From contig NW_024103874.1 of assembly GCF_003945595.2 (NCBI RefSeq), positions 2,862,001 through 2,926,000 on the forward strand: 64,000 nt of DNA, read 5' to 3'. Below the pieces are notes generated by a model that saw only the letters and a list, made by a program, of their open reading frames with translations, was not told the origin of the DNA and did no database searches. Positions 1-12,600 of the stretch are shown one piece after another. Numbering within the stretch: position 1 is the first letter of the stretch; each line of letters begins with the position of its first letter. The position numbers and the translations under genes are program-made. This DNA is from Pipra filicauda. Taxonomy: Eukaryota; Chordata; Aves; Passeriformes; Pipridae.

Positions 1-3000
1 CAGGGCTGACACACTCAGAACTCTGCCTTCATCTCCAGCTGTCATTACACAGCTGTATTATCAGGCTGTGCTACAATCACACTTTGATTTCTCAGAGCAG
101 GCACATCTTGCTGTTTTTCCTGTCATATTGCAGGAGATATCTGCTGGTTTGACCATCCCCATTAAGCAGATCCTTTATAGCCTGTGCATTGCCACAGTGC
201 AAAGCAGTTTTGAGCTCCTACAAATAAAACAGTTTATCATAATTAACGGCACGATGGGACAGAGCTCCCTAAAGACAACTATAAATATTGCTTCCTTGCT
301 GCTGACAGGCTGGCAATGAGGATTTGCCACTAGGCAAAGGAAACATCTATTTTTTACTACCTCAAGTAGCAGAGTGGGCTAATCAGAGTAGTAATTGCAA
401 TGATCATACTCTTTACCACTTGACTGTGCAGAGAAATATGCAGTGACATCACTGGAGAGTGGTCTTTGCTGAGCAGGATCAGTGGTGATGCAGCAAGGAC
501 TGGAATGTTAATAACTTGCAGTAAAATCAGCCATTTATGTTCTCATCAATCACCATCTCCACAGATAGAAATGCACTGAAAGAATTTCCATTGAAAGACT
601 GGCTTTAATTAACTCCCACCCTCACTCAGCACAGCCTGATTCAAGATTCGAGCTGCTCTGAATGTGCTCCCCTGCGCCTGCAAAGTGGTTTGATTTAGCA
701 CAGCTTGTCTCAGGTGGCTCCTGCAGACCAGCCTTTCCCAGCTGGGAGAGCCACGAGAAGGAATCAGAAGGGTCAGGAAGCTTTGAAAATCTGACTGTAA
801 TGTAAATCAAAGGAACTCATGTTCGTCCACTCCCTTTACATCTTTCTGTTTCAAGGTCAAGGATTTTCTGTAAACTGTTGCAGACACACGCAGGGAAAAT
901 GATGCCAACTCAGCCCTGTCCCAGGGCCACTTCAGCTCCCCCAGGGCAAACATAAAGAGTGCCCTGAAAAAGGCAAGGAGGGAAATGGCCAGTCTGGGCA
1001 ATCTCAGGTGCTCAGTCAGTATGTAGCACAATAACTATTGACAGTGTAAAAAAACCCAGACTAGATTTCTCTGGCTATCAGCACCTTCCTTTCCAGAGGA
1101 AACCCTGATGCCTCACTCCTACAGGATCAGGACGCAATGAAAATATCATCCAGTGTGCTCAGACTGAGAGATAGTTCCCCAAGTGGTGACTTTGAAAGAA
1201 TAAGGAATCTCATGACGCAGAATCATGAACTCAGCCCCAGACAACCAGGAAAATGGGCTGACAGGCAGCAAAAAGCTAAGCCTGCTCACAAACCACAGTT
1301 GTGTTGTACCTCCAAGGCAAAAAGTACTAAAAACCAAATAAAATCTTAAGAACAGAAAGCCATTGGCTCAAGATACATCATGTGTTCACTGATTCAGATC
1401 CTTTTCTTATTTTCATGTCACAACCCTTAATCCCTGGTGTCAAGAATCTCATCTAATTCTTTCAGCTCCTTGAATATATTCCCTCACATTGCCACGCAGG
1501 GGTGCAGGCTCATTACTTGCTACATGAACCTGCTCTGTTGGGTTTGTATTTCACTCCTGATTTTGTAATCCTTCAGATTAAGTCCTCTTATTGTCAGGCT
1601 CTTTTGGATCAACTTTATCAAGATTTTTATTTCTTCCTCGAGTTATTACTTTATTAAATTTAAATCTTTAATAAAGTCTCCTTTCCCCCATGACAATAAA
1701 CTTTGCATGAATAAAGTTTTCTCACAACTTTTGCAATTTTCCAAGACTTTATTTTCTCACTCAGACCTGATTTCTACATAAGGTACATTATTTCTTTAAT
1801 GTACAAGGGAAATAAAAAAAAAATCTACACTATGAGTTGTGGGTGAAATTCCCACCATGTTCTAGGATTTCCATGTGATACTGGCCTATTACTGGAAAAC
1901 CAGTACTGGATTAGAGGCAACTACATCTGTGGCAATGCCATTCCGGTTTTTATTGATTATATCCTCTTATATAAGCTCAAAGTTTCCCAGCTATGTTTTG
2001 CTTCCATGTGCTTATTGTGGAGTCCTGTCACAGACTAAATTTGTGCTAATTGCCAATGGCTTCATTTTGATTGTGAGAGAAAAGAACCAAATAACATCCT
2101 GAGATCTTCTTTGCCTTCCCTACTGAATAACAAACCAGGGTTTTGTTTTATCTTATGCCTATTCTTTACCACCATGCACAACAGCCCTGCTCGGCTGCTG
2201 TGCTGGGAGCAGCAGCTCCTGATCAATCCAGGGGAGCAGGCAAAGACATCCCTCTTTTCCTGGCAGGCTGCACTTCTTCAGGAGCATAAAATCCATGGAA
2301 GGTCAGACAAGCAAGACTCGCAGTGCTGGAGACTCCATTATTCTTTGGCTGCTTTCCCCTCAGCCTTGCAAGTTAAACCTCTCAAGGGTCAGCTAATTAG
2401 AAATCACCCCTGAAATTGGGGAGGTTCCCATCTCTGTTATCCCTTCGAGCCCTCTGGAGAGTGTTGCCTGCATCCAGTGCTTCATCACTTGGAGCCCAAG
2501 GCTCACATCTTTAATCAGGGGTGTGCCAAAGTGCCTGAGTTCAGTGGAGGTGCTGAGCAGACAGTTCCCCACCCCACTCCTGCCTGAGGGTCCCATCAGG
2601 GGCGGGTGCTCGGTGCCAGCCTGAGCACACTTGGCAGAGCAGCTGATCCCCTGCAGGGCTGGGCTTTGTACCCCCTTACAGCACTGCAAACCCCCTTCAT
2701 GCTGGGCCACACAGGGAGCTGCAGTGCCCAACTATGGCCTGAACTGCCTGAGCAAATGAACAGCTCAATAACAGGACACTTGGTGTGCACAACTACAGCG
2801 GCCACTGCTCCAGAGGTTGGCTTAGGAAAGGGAGAGATAATGAATTATTCACCAGCTGCTCTGATCATCAGATTGGCCTTTGCCTTCAATAAGCCTTTTT
2901 GCTCTTATTTCTAATCGTCCTCCCTCTTATTTATAATCATCCTTTTACTTTGTAATTGTTAAATGCTGAGTAATTGTTAAATATCTCTGCTATTTCCTGA

Positions 3001-6000
3001 ATAGGCACCGAAAAATAAGAATTACTAATATATTTGCAATATTTTTCTGCTTAATTAATTTTTTAATGTTTGAATTAAACCACTAAAAATGAAAAGAGAG
3101 AATATAAGCAAAAATCAACCAAGAGGCCCTGACCAGTGTATAAGTAGTGCCTTGACAAATAAAAATACTGATGTGTTGACATCAATATTTAAGTCAGAAA
3201 TGGTATTATTGCATTCTAAGTAAGGGTACAAAATGCAATGGCTCTGAATTAGATGAAATATTGATGCCATCTCCTTTAAACTTCTATGGCTATTATTTGG
3301 TTTTTTAAACTAATACATCGGTCTGAGATAAAATCAGTAACTGTTACATATACAGCTCCCACAGTGAATCCTCAGGAACAGTTTTGCTGTGTGCATTAGA
3401 CCAAAATATACCAATAAAAAGTCTGAGTAGAGGAATATTGCATGGACAGCCTCACGAAAGTTGCAGATGCTGTTACTGCAGCTCAGTGGAGCTGTTCCCG
3501 TGCTGATCTTGGTGCTTCTTGCTGCTCACTGGAAGCACCCCTACACTGCCATGGAGAACCTGGGGAACAGGGCCTGAACCCCCCTGCTGTGCTGGAAACA
3601 CAGCTTGGCCTTCTGCAAATCACACCCCTTCTGCCCTGGCTCTGCAGGGCTCACAGACAAGCCAGTTACAATGCATTAGAAAATGCACTTTTTCAGCTTG
3701 CTCCTGGCTTCTTTAAATTCCACATTTAAGCAGCTACTTAAATCTCACTGTTTTCAAAGTCCCTGGCTGTCTAGAGCCTCCCCTATCTTGCTGTGACTGT
3801 TTCATTCTTTGATATTGTCTTTGACTCAATACCCTAATTTTTAGCACCAAGTTTCTAAGTATTTGCCCAATTCTACTGGTCAAGACCTTTCTGAGTCTAA
3901 CCTGTTAAATAAACCTTCCCTACAAGTCCATGGAAGCATGAGATAATATTTTTGAGTTCACTAAGCTTTGGATTAGGGCTATGAGTAAAATTATTTAAGT
4001 GTAAAATAATTGAAGTAACTTAACAAGTCATAACTTTCAACCCACTCGAACTTTGATCAATTCAGGCCTGACTGGAAGAAGTTCTGTGCAATTCTTGTTT
4101 CCTTCAAAATCAATAAATGGCACAGCAGCTCTCAATCTCTCTTTATTTGATCCACAAGTAAGAGCTTAAGAATTTGACCCCACAAGGCAAAAGTTTTTCT
4201 ACATAATCAATATGCGAGACAAGAGCCATATCCAAGACAGCTCTGCTGCCTAAACCCTGCTTAAAAATTGTCTCGGTGTCTGGGCTGGAGATAACCTCAG
4301 GCTCTGTGGAATTCCAGGAAAACAGATGGAATTAGCAAGTATATAGAAAGGGTTTTCAGAAGTGCTGCAATGGAGTCTTTCATAAATAACAACTCTCTGC
4401 AGTCCTGAACTCTAAATTACTGTATGATAACATCTTCCCAAAGACAATATCTCTCAACACTGTGCATTTGTGGCTTCTTTACCGTGGTACCAGAATCAAT
4501 AATGTCCTATCAAGCCTGGGAGAAAATGAAGGGAATTTCCAGGACCCACCGCTGAACTCCTTTCAGGCTGACTTAGTCCTGGATAAAACAGAGTAATAAG
4601 GTTCTCTACATTGATGCAAATGCATTCCTAAAGGTCACCTTAAGTTTAAAGAAAGCATTGGGAGGAAAATCTGATTTCTCAGTGCTGATTCAATAGCACA
4701 ATGTGTTAGCACTTCCACAACGTGCTGGCACTTTTTAGGAGACTTTGCCACTGGCACTTGCTATTTTTATCTCCCCACCAGGCAGCTCAGCAAAACCCAA
4801 GAAACAATTTAACTTTGTTCATTCTTCCCCCTTGCGTATATAATAATACAGGAAGAAGAAATAAGGTGAAAACATAAAATGATCATTAAAAATGAATGAG
4901 AAGAGCGTGGATAGAAGATTTATGGACTGTATCCTCATTGGCACATGGCTTTTTTTTTTACTTTGCTGTAGGTTAAACAGAATATTAACTGTTTGCTCTG
5001 ATTAGAGTGCATCATGTTGTAGCACTGAAGAAACAAGAGAGGAATAAATTCTGAATAGATCAATACTGTGGCTGCTGCTTCTCCCTCCCTCCAGGGGGAA
5101 GGGAATTATCTGTCTTTTGTTCTGCAACCACCTACTTCCAGTCTGTGCTAACTCAGTTGTCACCTGACACATCAGGTGAAGGTAAAACTGTTCCTCTACT
5201 GCCTGCCTGCTTTTCACTCCCCCATGGAAACTGGGCACACAGGAGAATAGTATTTTCACACATACACAAGGGTTTGGTAGTTTATCAGTCTGATCTGAAA
5301 GCCAGGGAATGAAAAATTCTGTTTAGCCCTTGACTTGCGTATTACATCCTGGAAGATGACCATCCAACACGCCCAGTACGACCACTGGAACGTGTAACTC
5401 CACCTGCTGCCATCTTTGGGAGTACAGTGACTTTGAAATGGTTTGTTGCACTGCACTCTAAATTTATAAAAACTAATCAAAAAAGGGAGCATAGGTTTGG
5501 AATGGCAATCTCACACTAATCAACAGCCTAAGGGCTCTCCTCCTTGAAGGAGGAATAAGGACACTCACGTCAAACCTTGGTGTGCGATGTCTTGTTCAAG
5601 TTCACACCCAACCTCATTTCACAGCCTTCTCACACAGATAAGCAGAATTCATTCTGACACATGTAACTAAAGAGCCTTTATGTATCTTTGTGCTAAAGAG
5701 GGAATTAAGAATACCTTTAAGAGGTCACCACTGAAAATTTAAGTACTCACTTGTATCTTACCACAGGAGCCTCTTGGCAAAGTATTAGAAAGACCAACCT
5801 GCATCCCAAGAACTCTGAAAGGGGCACTCACCAAACAGCAACTGTTTTACTCTCTCGTTGTTTGCTGTGGGCCCCCTGACTGTCACTCCTACAGCTTTCC
5901 TGAAGTACAGCACGAGTTCAGGCACAAACTGCAAGCCAGGGAGTATTTCTAGTTCAATCGGTTCTACAACTGCATGATCATATTTAACACTTAGCCAGCA

Positions 6001-6701
6001 TTTGGTTCTACAAAGTGACCTTGCTGCAGCAGTTTCAGTGGTGTTCAGACAACACTGATATTATAAAGTGAAATTACAATTCACAGAATGCACAGGTAGC
6101 TTTTGAAGGCGCTCACAAGAGCACTGAAACAATAGAGCAGCACCATAGAAAACAAACAAAAAAAACACATTTAAGGCTGTTGAACTGTAGAGTCTTTAAA
6201 TTGCTTTAAGTCCAGAACAATACTGGAACAACAGATGGTTTGACAAACATTTTCCAGGAGTGCAAAGCACATTCCTTCCCCCTCTACTACCCACCACAAT
6301 TTTCCTGTCTTCTGATCAACATGAAAACAGCAGAGCTTACAGTGACACTCCCAGAGGAGAGCCCAAACCAATGCACTGTGTGCCAGTGCATTTAGAGATT
6401 TATAATTTGCCACAGGTCTCTTCTGCAAGTGCAGTGGGGTCCTGTAGTGCAGATCTCGGGGCATTAGGTCATCTCAAAGCATCCAAACTGTACAGAGCCA
6501 CCAGGACATGAAAACTACCAAAATATACCAGGTGGCAGAATTTCTGCCCAAGCAGAGATCTCGGGAGCAGCTTTCAGGGATGCAGAAGAATGCAGACCAT
6601 TCCTACTTTAGTCTGTAAGCAGATGGCAGCAATAGTTTGCCTCAGAAATAAGTGACCAGAATTGCTCAGTGCATTATTCTATCAGGAGGAAAGCATCCCA
6701 C
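1..6701. other. Unique non-coding DNA, no gene recognised
   Basis: AT-rich sequence with short open frames on both strands (none above about 112 codons). None resembles a known protein family or shows a convincing splice-bounded exon. At 1664-1716 three AATAAA words fall within about 55 bases (TTTAATAAAG, ACAATAAACT, GAATAAAGTT). With no upstream gene these are probably chance in AT-rich DNA. The part at 2110-2810 is somewhat richer in G+C than its surroundings but shows no gene. No interspersed repeat is recognisable. The tract could be intergenic or intronic. Confidence 0.7.
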
Positions 6702-6713
6702 TTTTTTTTTTTT
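6702..6713. repeat. T12 homopolymer
   Basis: Twelve T residues in a row are read directly. It is a simple repeat, and no retrogene or SINE body is visible on the side expected for a reverse-strand poly(A) tail. Confidence 0.9.
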
Positions 6714-7787
6714 ACACATTTGTTATACTTATTTTTCACAGAACAGCAAGAAGGTCTGTGGGAGGGAAGAATACATTGTTGCTTAGCAATGGGATGCTCA
6801 TAACATGATTGATTTTTTAAAGGTTTTGCTAAATATACACATACAAAACAAAGATAAAACCTTAAGTACAATGGAAAAGTCAAATTGCATTCCTAAAAAT
6901 GGAATTACTTAGATCAAAGATTCCCTTTCTCTCTGTATCTGGTACCCAATCAAGTAAATACTCAGGAAGAGATTGTAAGAAATGTGGCAAGTACGAAAAG
7001 TGGTAATTTCTCTCAATTTTGTCAGCACATTCAGGACTTGCTGATCCACAGAGTGCAGCCATGCCATTCCTCCAGTAATTCACAGTGTAGTCAGGGAATG
7101 TGTAACAAATGCTTCCAATGTTTTCTGTTAAAACTGCCTCCTGGTGATCTCACTGTCTTTATTGTTCCTTATTCCCCTTCTCTGGACTGGTGCTCCCAAC
7201 TTCTGCTCCCCAGACCTCCCAGCAAAGCACGAGGCAAAATCCCTGACCAGCTCTCTCCTTCCAAGCAGATATTCAAATACTTTGGGTGTTTGAATAGACT
7301 CACCACCTGTAATTTGCTAAAAGACCAAAAGATCCTGCCAGAAGATCCTGCCTGTTGCAAAGTCTATGGGAATGTCAGGTTTGGGAAAGTAACAGTAAAG
7401 GCATCTATAGACAGAAATTTTTCTCTCTTCTATAAAATTAAATCAAGCACATAATTTTCACTTAAATGTACAGAACCCCCCCCAACCAATTTATATTGAA
7501 GCACCAACGAAGTTTCATTTGTATTTCTTTTCGCAATAGTTCTTTTAAACCTTAAAGTCAAGAGAATTTGAAAACCCTTAAGTTTATGACTTGTAATATG
7601 TTCCATCAGTTTCTTTTTTGCTATGATTCACTAATATTCATGCTGATGAAAGAAAATCTTATCTACTTTTTCTGCCTAATTAAAATGTGAAGAATGTACA
7701 AAAAAAGTGAAGAAATAATCAAGCATATTTTTCTAGTTCTTTTTTGCTGGAATAACATTTTGAGAAGAGGTCCTTCTTGTTTTTATG
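6714..7787. other. Non-coding stretch with a chance-like 156-codon open frame
   Basis: A plus-strand frame is open from 6984 to 7454. It starts at a non-ATG codon and resembles no known family. The protein has no domain, signal peptide or repeat that I recognise. Its length is within what random open frames reach in 64 kb of vertebrate DNA. I therefore read this stretch as non-coding. A C8 run lies near 7477. Confidence 0.6.
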
Positions 7788-7809
7788 CTATTAATAATCC
7801 TCCATTTGC
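7788..7809 (+). repeat. 22-bp exact repeat, copy A
   Basis: A 22-base word beginning GCTATTAATA and ending CTCCATTTG is identical to bases 9584-9605 in the same orientation. Weaker similarity extends about 20 bases upstream: both copies are preceded by AAGAGG/AAAGGAG-like sequence, CTTG and a TTTTT run. The exact match is seen directly. That it comes from a local duplication or an ancient interspersed element is inference. Confidence 0.75.
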
Positions 7810-9583
7810 AAAATCATCAATGTCTGCACGATTATAAAACTGTAATTTCAATTACTGGAGTATGAACAAGTGGGATGAAAGCATGAGTTATGAGGGAGAA
7901 ACACTGCTTTTTCTTCAACAGTTCACTATTAAATCAGGAAACTAACAATCTGGGAGTGGTAAATGGACTTATTTCTAAACAGAACATTGGGTAAAATTAG
8001 ATTACACAGGCAAGTAATTTCTGAAGCTAAGCAGGTTTGAAGTGCCATCAGCTGGGTGGACAAGTTGCACAGCTGGTGCTCTTACAGGAGGCTCAGAGCT
8101 CTGGCAAAGAAGAGATACTCAAGTGCATACACAGCCCTCCAAGTATTTTGGCTGCTCCTACACTGATTTTCATCACATCTTCGGGCCTCTCAGGTGGAAC
8201 AATGGGACCTGAACTTCTTTCTCCCACAGATTAGCAAAAGGCATTGTTAAGAGTTAAATGTAATGGGAAATAGGCTTCTCTTAGACACTTAAACATCTCT
8301 TCTGCAAACGAGGAACAGCTGCCACCATCTCAGACACAATGGTACACAAGCCTTTGTAGTTGGCTTGCCATGGAATTTGAGGGTTTTCAGAAAGCCTGAA
8401 GTACCAAACACAAGGGTTTATGCACAGATTAAGGATGCCAAGTGTCTGGCTTTTGGGAGAAATAGGAGAGAAGCTACAGAAACAGTACTCAGATACCCCT
8501 GGTTTTCTTTAGAGCTGTGTATGGATTGGAAAGAGTGGGACTGTGAGAAACTGTACGTGAGAAAGTTCTGAAGTATTAAGGGAAACAGGGATTTCCTCCC
8601 ACTGGGAAAGTACAAACCATGGCACCTGTGAGACTTGTTCCACCTCTGCCGACAGAAAAAATTTGTCTGAGGTTTGCTAAGGAAGAGAATTTCAAATCCC
8701 CAGACCTGTAGAAGCTCAGGATAATGTAAGTGATAAAAATATCTAAAATACAGTCAAGCTCCAGCACACAGTTTGCTGGTTTTCTTGCATTTGCTGCAGC
8801 AGCTTCTGAAAGAGAGAAGACAAGTTTCCCTTTGGAGTGCTATGAGCTGCACACTCTCATAATCCAGCTCCCTCCAAGGTAAACCTCTCCTGGGGGCAAT
8901 TTTAGAGCAGGTGATTTGAATACCATTTACACCTCAGGCTTATGATCTGTAACTCTTACAGATCTTAACAAAAAAACCAAAATGACAAAATCACTCATGG
9001 CTGTAGAATCCTGCCATTAGCAACGGGCAATATTGACTGTGACACGTCTCATTTGTAGCATCACAGAGACACTGAGCTATACGAGAGGAGCTGGAGCATT
9101 CCAGGAACTCAAAAAGGTTTTGGAACTGTTGCCTTCAACACCAGAGAAGTATTAATTCAGCAGAAAAATGTTCTGTAACGGTTCTAAAGAGCCTGAGTGA
9201 TTTTGGTACCAGCTTCCATTTCCAAAATATCAAGAACTTGATAAAGTTATGAGAGGGAAGCTACTGGGAATTGATTTTATGGAGAACCATCATTATTTTT
9301 AATCCCTCATCCTAACAACAAAACTTTCCATGTTTTAAAATAAAAACTGCAGCTTTGCAAAACTGAGCTCACAACTTCCAGCCTTCTAAATTCTGCTGCT
9401 TTTCTGTGCTGTGTTAATAACCATCGAGAAGACATAATTAAACCATAGAAATCACTGCAGTTCCACCTCCCATCCCTTCTTGGCTAAAAATGTAAGAAAA
9501 ACATAGCAAATGAGATTTTGTCTCAAGTGTTTTCCCCCTGCTATTAAAGATGCCTCTCTGAAAGGAGCACTTGCTGTTTTTCT
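7810..9583. other. Unique non-coding DNA between the two 22-bp repeats
   Basis: AT-rich spacer with short open frames only (65-68 codons on either strand) and nothing recognisable as an exon, RNA gene or mobile element. If the flanking 22-bp words are a true duplication, this 1.77 kb separates the copies. I see no further matching sequence at its ends beyond the local similarity around the words. Confidence 0.6.
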
Positions 9584-9605
9584 GCTATTAATAATCCTCC
9601 ATTTG
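9584..9605 (+). repeat. 22-bp exact repeat, copy B
   Basis: This is the second copy of the word at 7788-7809, in direct orientation and about 1.8 kb away. Downstream the copies diverge quickly: CAAAATCATC follows copy A and TGCCATCAGC follows copy B, sharing only ATCA-like bases. It could be the core of an old repeat or of a duplicated regulatory element. Confidence 0.75.
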
Positions 9606-12600
9606 TGCCATCAGCCCATCCCTCCAGCAACACGCTGTGTTCCAGCTCCTGCCTCGGATCCTCTGCCTGGATCTAATGAGGAGATGGACTAAACTCATGG
9701 AAAGCTGCATCTCTTCTCTAGGTGATGGTGGGAATTTGGTTGGTGTGTGTTTTTCTTCACTGGGTGGGTGTTTCATTAAGGAGTGTTCATCTATTTAATG
9801 AAGCAAATCTGCATCAAAACTTATTGCTCTGGTGTCCATTTGCCCTCCCATAAACAGGGGTGAGTTGGACCAGCCCTGTCACTTCCTAGTTAATGCCATG
9901 GGAAGTCTGGTAATGGCAATGGGGAGAGGATTGACCCTCCTAAGTGGAAATTCGGACATCTTATCACCTGCAAACCTACTGTGGAGTTGGTAAAATCAAA
10001 AAAGAAAGGAGGAGTAAAAAATAACAACCCCCCATGTGATATTTAGACTATTTTAGTGCTGCCACTGCTTAAATCTCTGGAATACTGTGTTCAGGAGTTC
10101 TCATTAACAGGGATTTTAATGGGAGATATTTGTCTGAGCAGCTAAGTCGTTTATGCTTACATAAGACTGCCATTTACAACAAGAAGTATAATAGCATCTT
10201 TGAGCTTTTTAATTAAAAATTAATTAGGAGATTTAAGAACAAACTCATTGGGGGTTACTGTACAATAACATGTTTACAAAATTAGGTCTGGGCTTTTTGT
10301 TTTTGTTAAGTGTTTCAATCAATTCTGTGTCTATTAAATATAATTACGTATGATGCTTCCTCAAAATTATAATGTAGCATTTAAAGAGCAGCTGGGAAAA
10401 GTCTGTAATTTTAACTTCAGAACTAGGGTAACCATTAAAATGCAAATAGGTGCAAACAGCAGTTTGTTGATGAAGAGACCCCTCAGCATAAACATTTTAT
10501 CCATTAATCTTGAGATTACGAAGATTCCTTCTGCTTTATTACTACTTATTACTTTTGCCAGCTAGGTTTCCTAGAAGATGTCAGATTCCCTCAAGAATAA
10601 TTCACTGAAATTTGGAAATAGAAGCCTGTTCTTACTGAGCAGGATAACCCAGATATAAACAGTCACTTCTGTACATACACGTATGCTAAGAATATATTAC
10701 ATGGAAATTTCTACAGAGAATTAAGAAGGAAAAAGAAAGATTTTGTTCCTTTTTCTAATAGACTTATCACTTTGAAAAAGAAGCCAGGTATTCCACTTCT
10801 ACCTTAGCTTAAGCAAGTAGCTTAAGTGGATCAGACTTCAATCTTCTGCCCTGATTTAGGAAGGCATTCAACCATTTGCTTAATTTTACTTTGAACAAGG
10901 GAAAGAAAGAGTGAGCTCAGGTTTCAGAGATGTATTTCTGGCCTAGGGATTTATTTATGTTAAATTTGTTTATTCCAAAGCTTTAGGTGGAGTTATTCTA
11001 ATTTGCTACTGCTTCTGTAAGAAGAGAATTTGATCCACTCTGTTCTTCAATGAAATTCTTTGGGTGAGTAAGCAAGTAATGTGGATCTGATTGAAATAAG
11101 TTATTTCACAAATTTAAGTAAATTCAGTTTAACATCAGTTTATCCAACAGAACTAAATCAATGTAGCAGCTTGAATAAGATTCCAATTATGGATGTCACA
11201 CTGTGTTGGTATTTAGAGAGAGAGATTTTCTAAAGGGTGAAGCCTAAGAACTGTGCAGAGGTAAACACCAAACCTGGCTGTACCACAGCTCAGCTGGAGG
11301 TACAAGCATAAAATAACATATAAAATCAAACATGCCACTCCTGGGAATGAACCAACACCAGCATCAGCCACTGTAACAGAGCTTCTGTCACTGGGGCTTA
11401 AAGCTTCCCCTCCCAAGAGAATCAGGAGAACATTCCAGGCAGTTCCTACATCGGGATTCCACTGTCAGACCCCGACACAGCCAACACCCCCAGTTACACC
11501 CCTCTGGCCATCAGAGTGTGGGATCACACACTCTGCTTCAATTCCAGGGCTGTTTGGTCACTGCTTTCATTGTCAGCATCGTGGTCTTTGAGCCCCTTAA
11601 GCCCATTCCCAGGTATCCTGTTAAAAACACCACAAAGTATTGCACCCTCATTGTTCCCAAGAAAACCCCAAAAGCTCTGCTTTTACAGGGGATTGAAGAA
11701 AGGCTCCTAAACACTCTGTCTATAAATAGATGATAAAATAACTTTGCTATAATATACATCACACTGTGTCTTAAACACTGCAAAAGAACAGGTCATTCCC
11801 TTCTTCCCCATACTCTCTGCCCCACACATGTCCTGATCAACTCACTCATCCAAAGGGTGTCCTTTCTGCCTTCTGCTCATGCAAATGTTCTCTGTAATTA
11901 TTTAGTGCCTTTTTCTGTAAATATTAGGTAGGGTTCAACTGCATCCCACTGCCACATCATACCAGGCTGTTCGCTCCCTGAGAGGGCATTTCCTTGAAGG
12001 AATTGCTCAGACTTGTGAGATGTGAAAACTAAGTGAGGGCTGGGCAGTGAACAAAGGACTTAATCACTCAACTAAACACAAAAGGCTTCCCATCCTTGTC
12101 TGGTAAGTTTGTGACTCAGCCAAACAATTCATTAACAGACAGATGTTCATATTAGAGGTTTCTGGGGGATGATGAATCACGATTACACTTACAATGACAA
12201 TGTTTGGCTGAAGGCAACCAGACCTAACATTTCCTGAGTTCTAGATTCAGAAAAAAGTCACCCAAAAGGAAGAGGGAAGAACAAAGATTTTGCCGAGAGA
12301 AATCCAAGTTTAAACTAAGACTAGGCAGGGAGAGAATGAATTTTCCTGCAATTCAAATGTGTGATTTCAAAGTGAAGATCAAGAGTGTTTGTGATGACAG
12401 TGGATGGATACCCAGAGTACCAGAGGGCTTTTATTGATCAGGAGACATTATCTCCAGCAGAAGTTGGCTGCTGATTCAGAAGAGAAAACACAGGGGGCTC
12501 TGGAGATCAGGGGAGACTTCTGAGATGGGAAGAAAACAAGAAGTGTAAGGAGGAGGATCAGAGGAACTACTGGCCTGTGACTCTCACCTGCCCAAGGACA

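Noticed and set aside
1664..1716. Three AATAAA words as a polyadenylation region
   Set aside because: No upstream exon or transcript feature, and such words are frequent in AT-rich DNA.
6984..7454. 156-codon plus-strand open frame
   Set aside because: Non-ATG start, no recognisable domain and a length expected by chance. No splice or promoter context.
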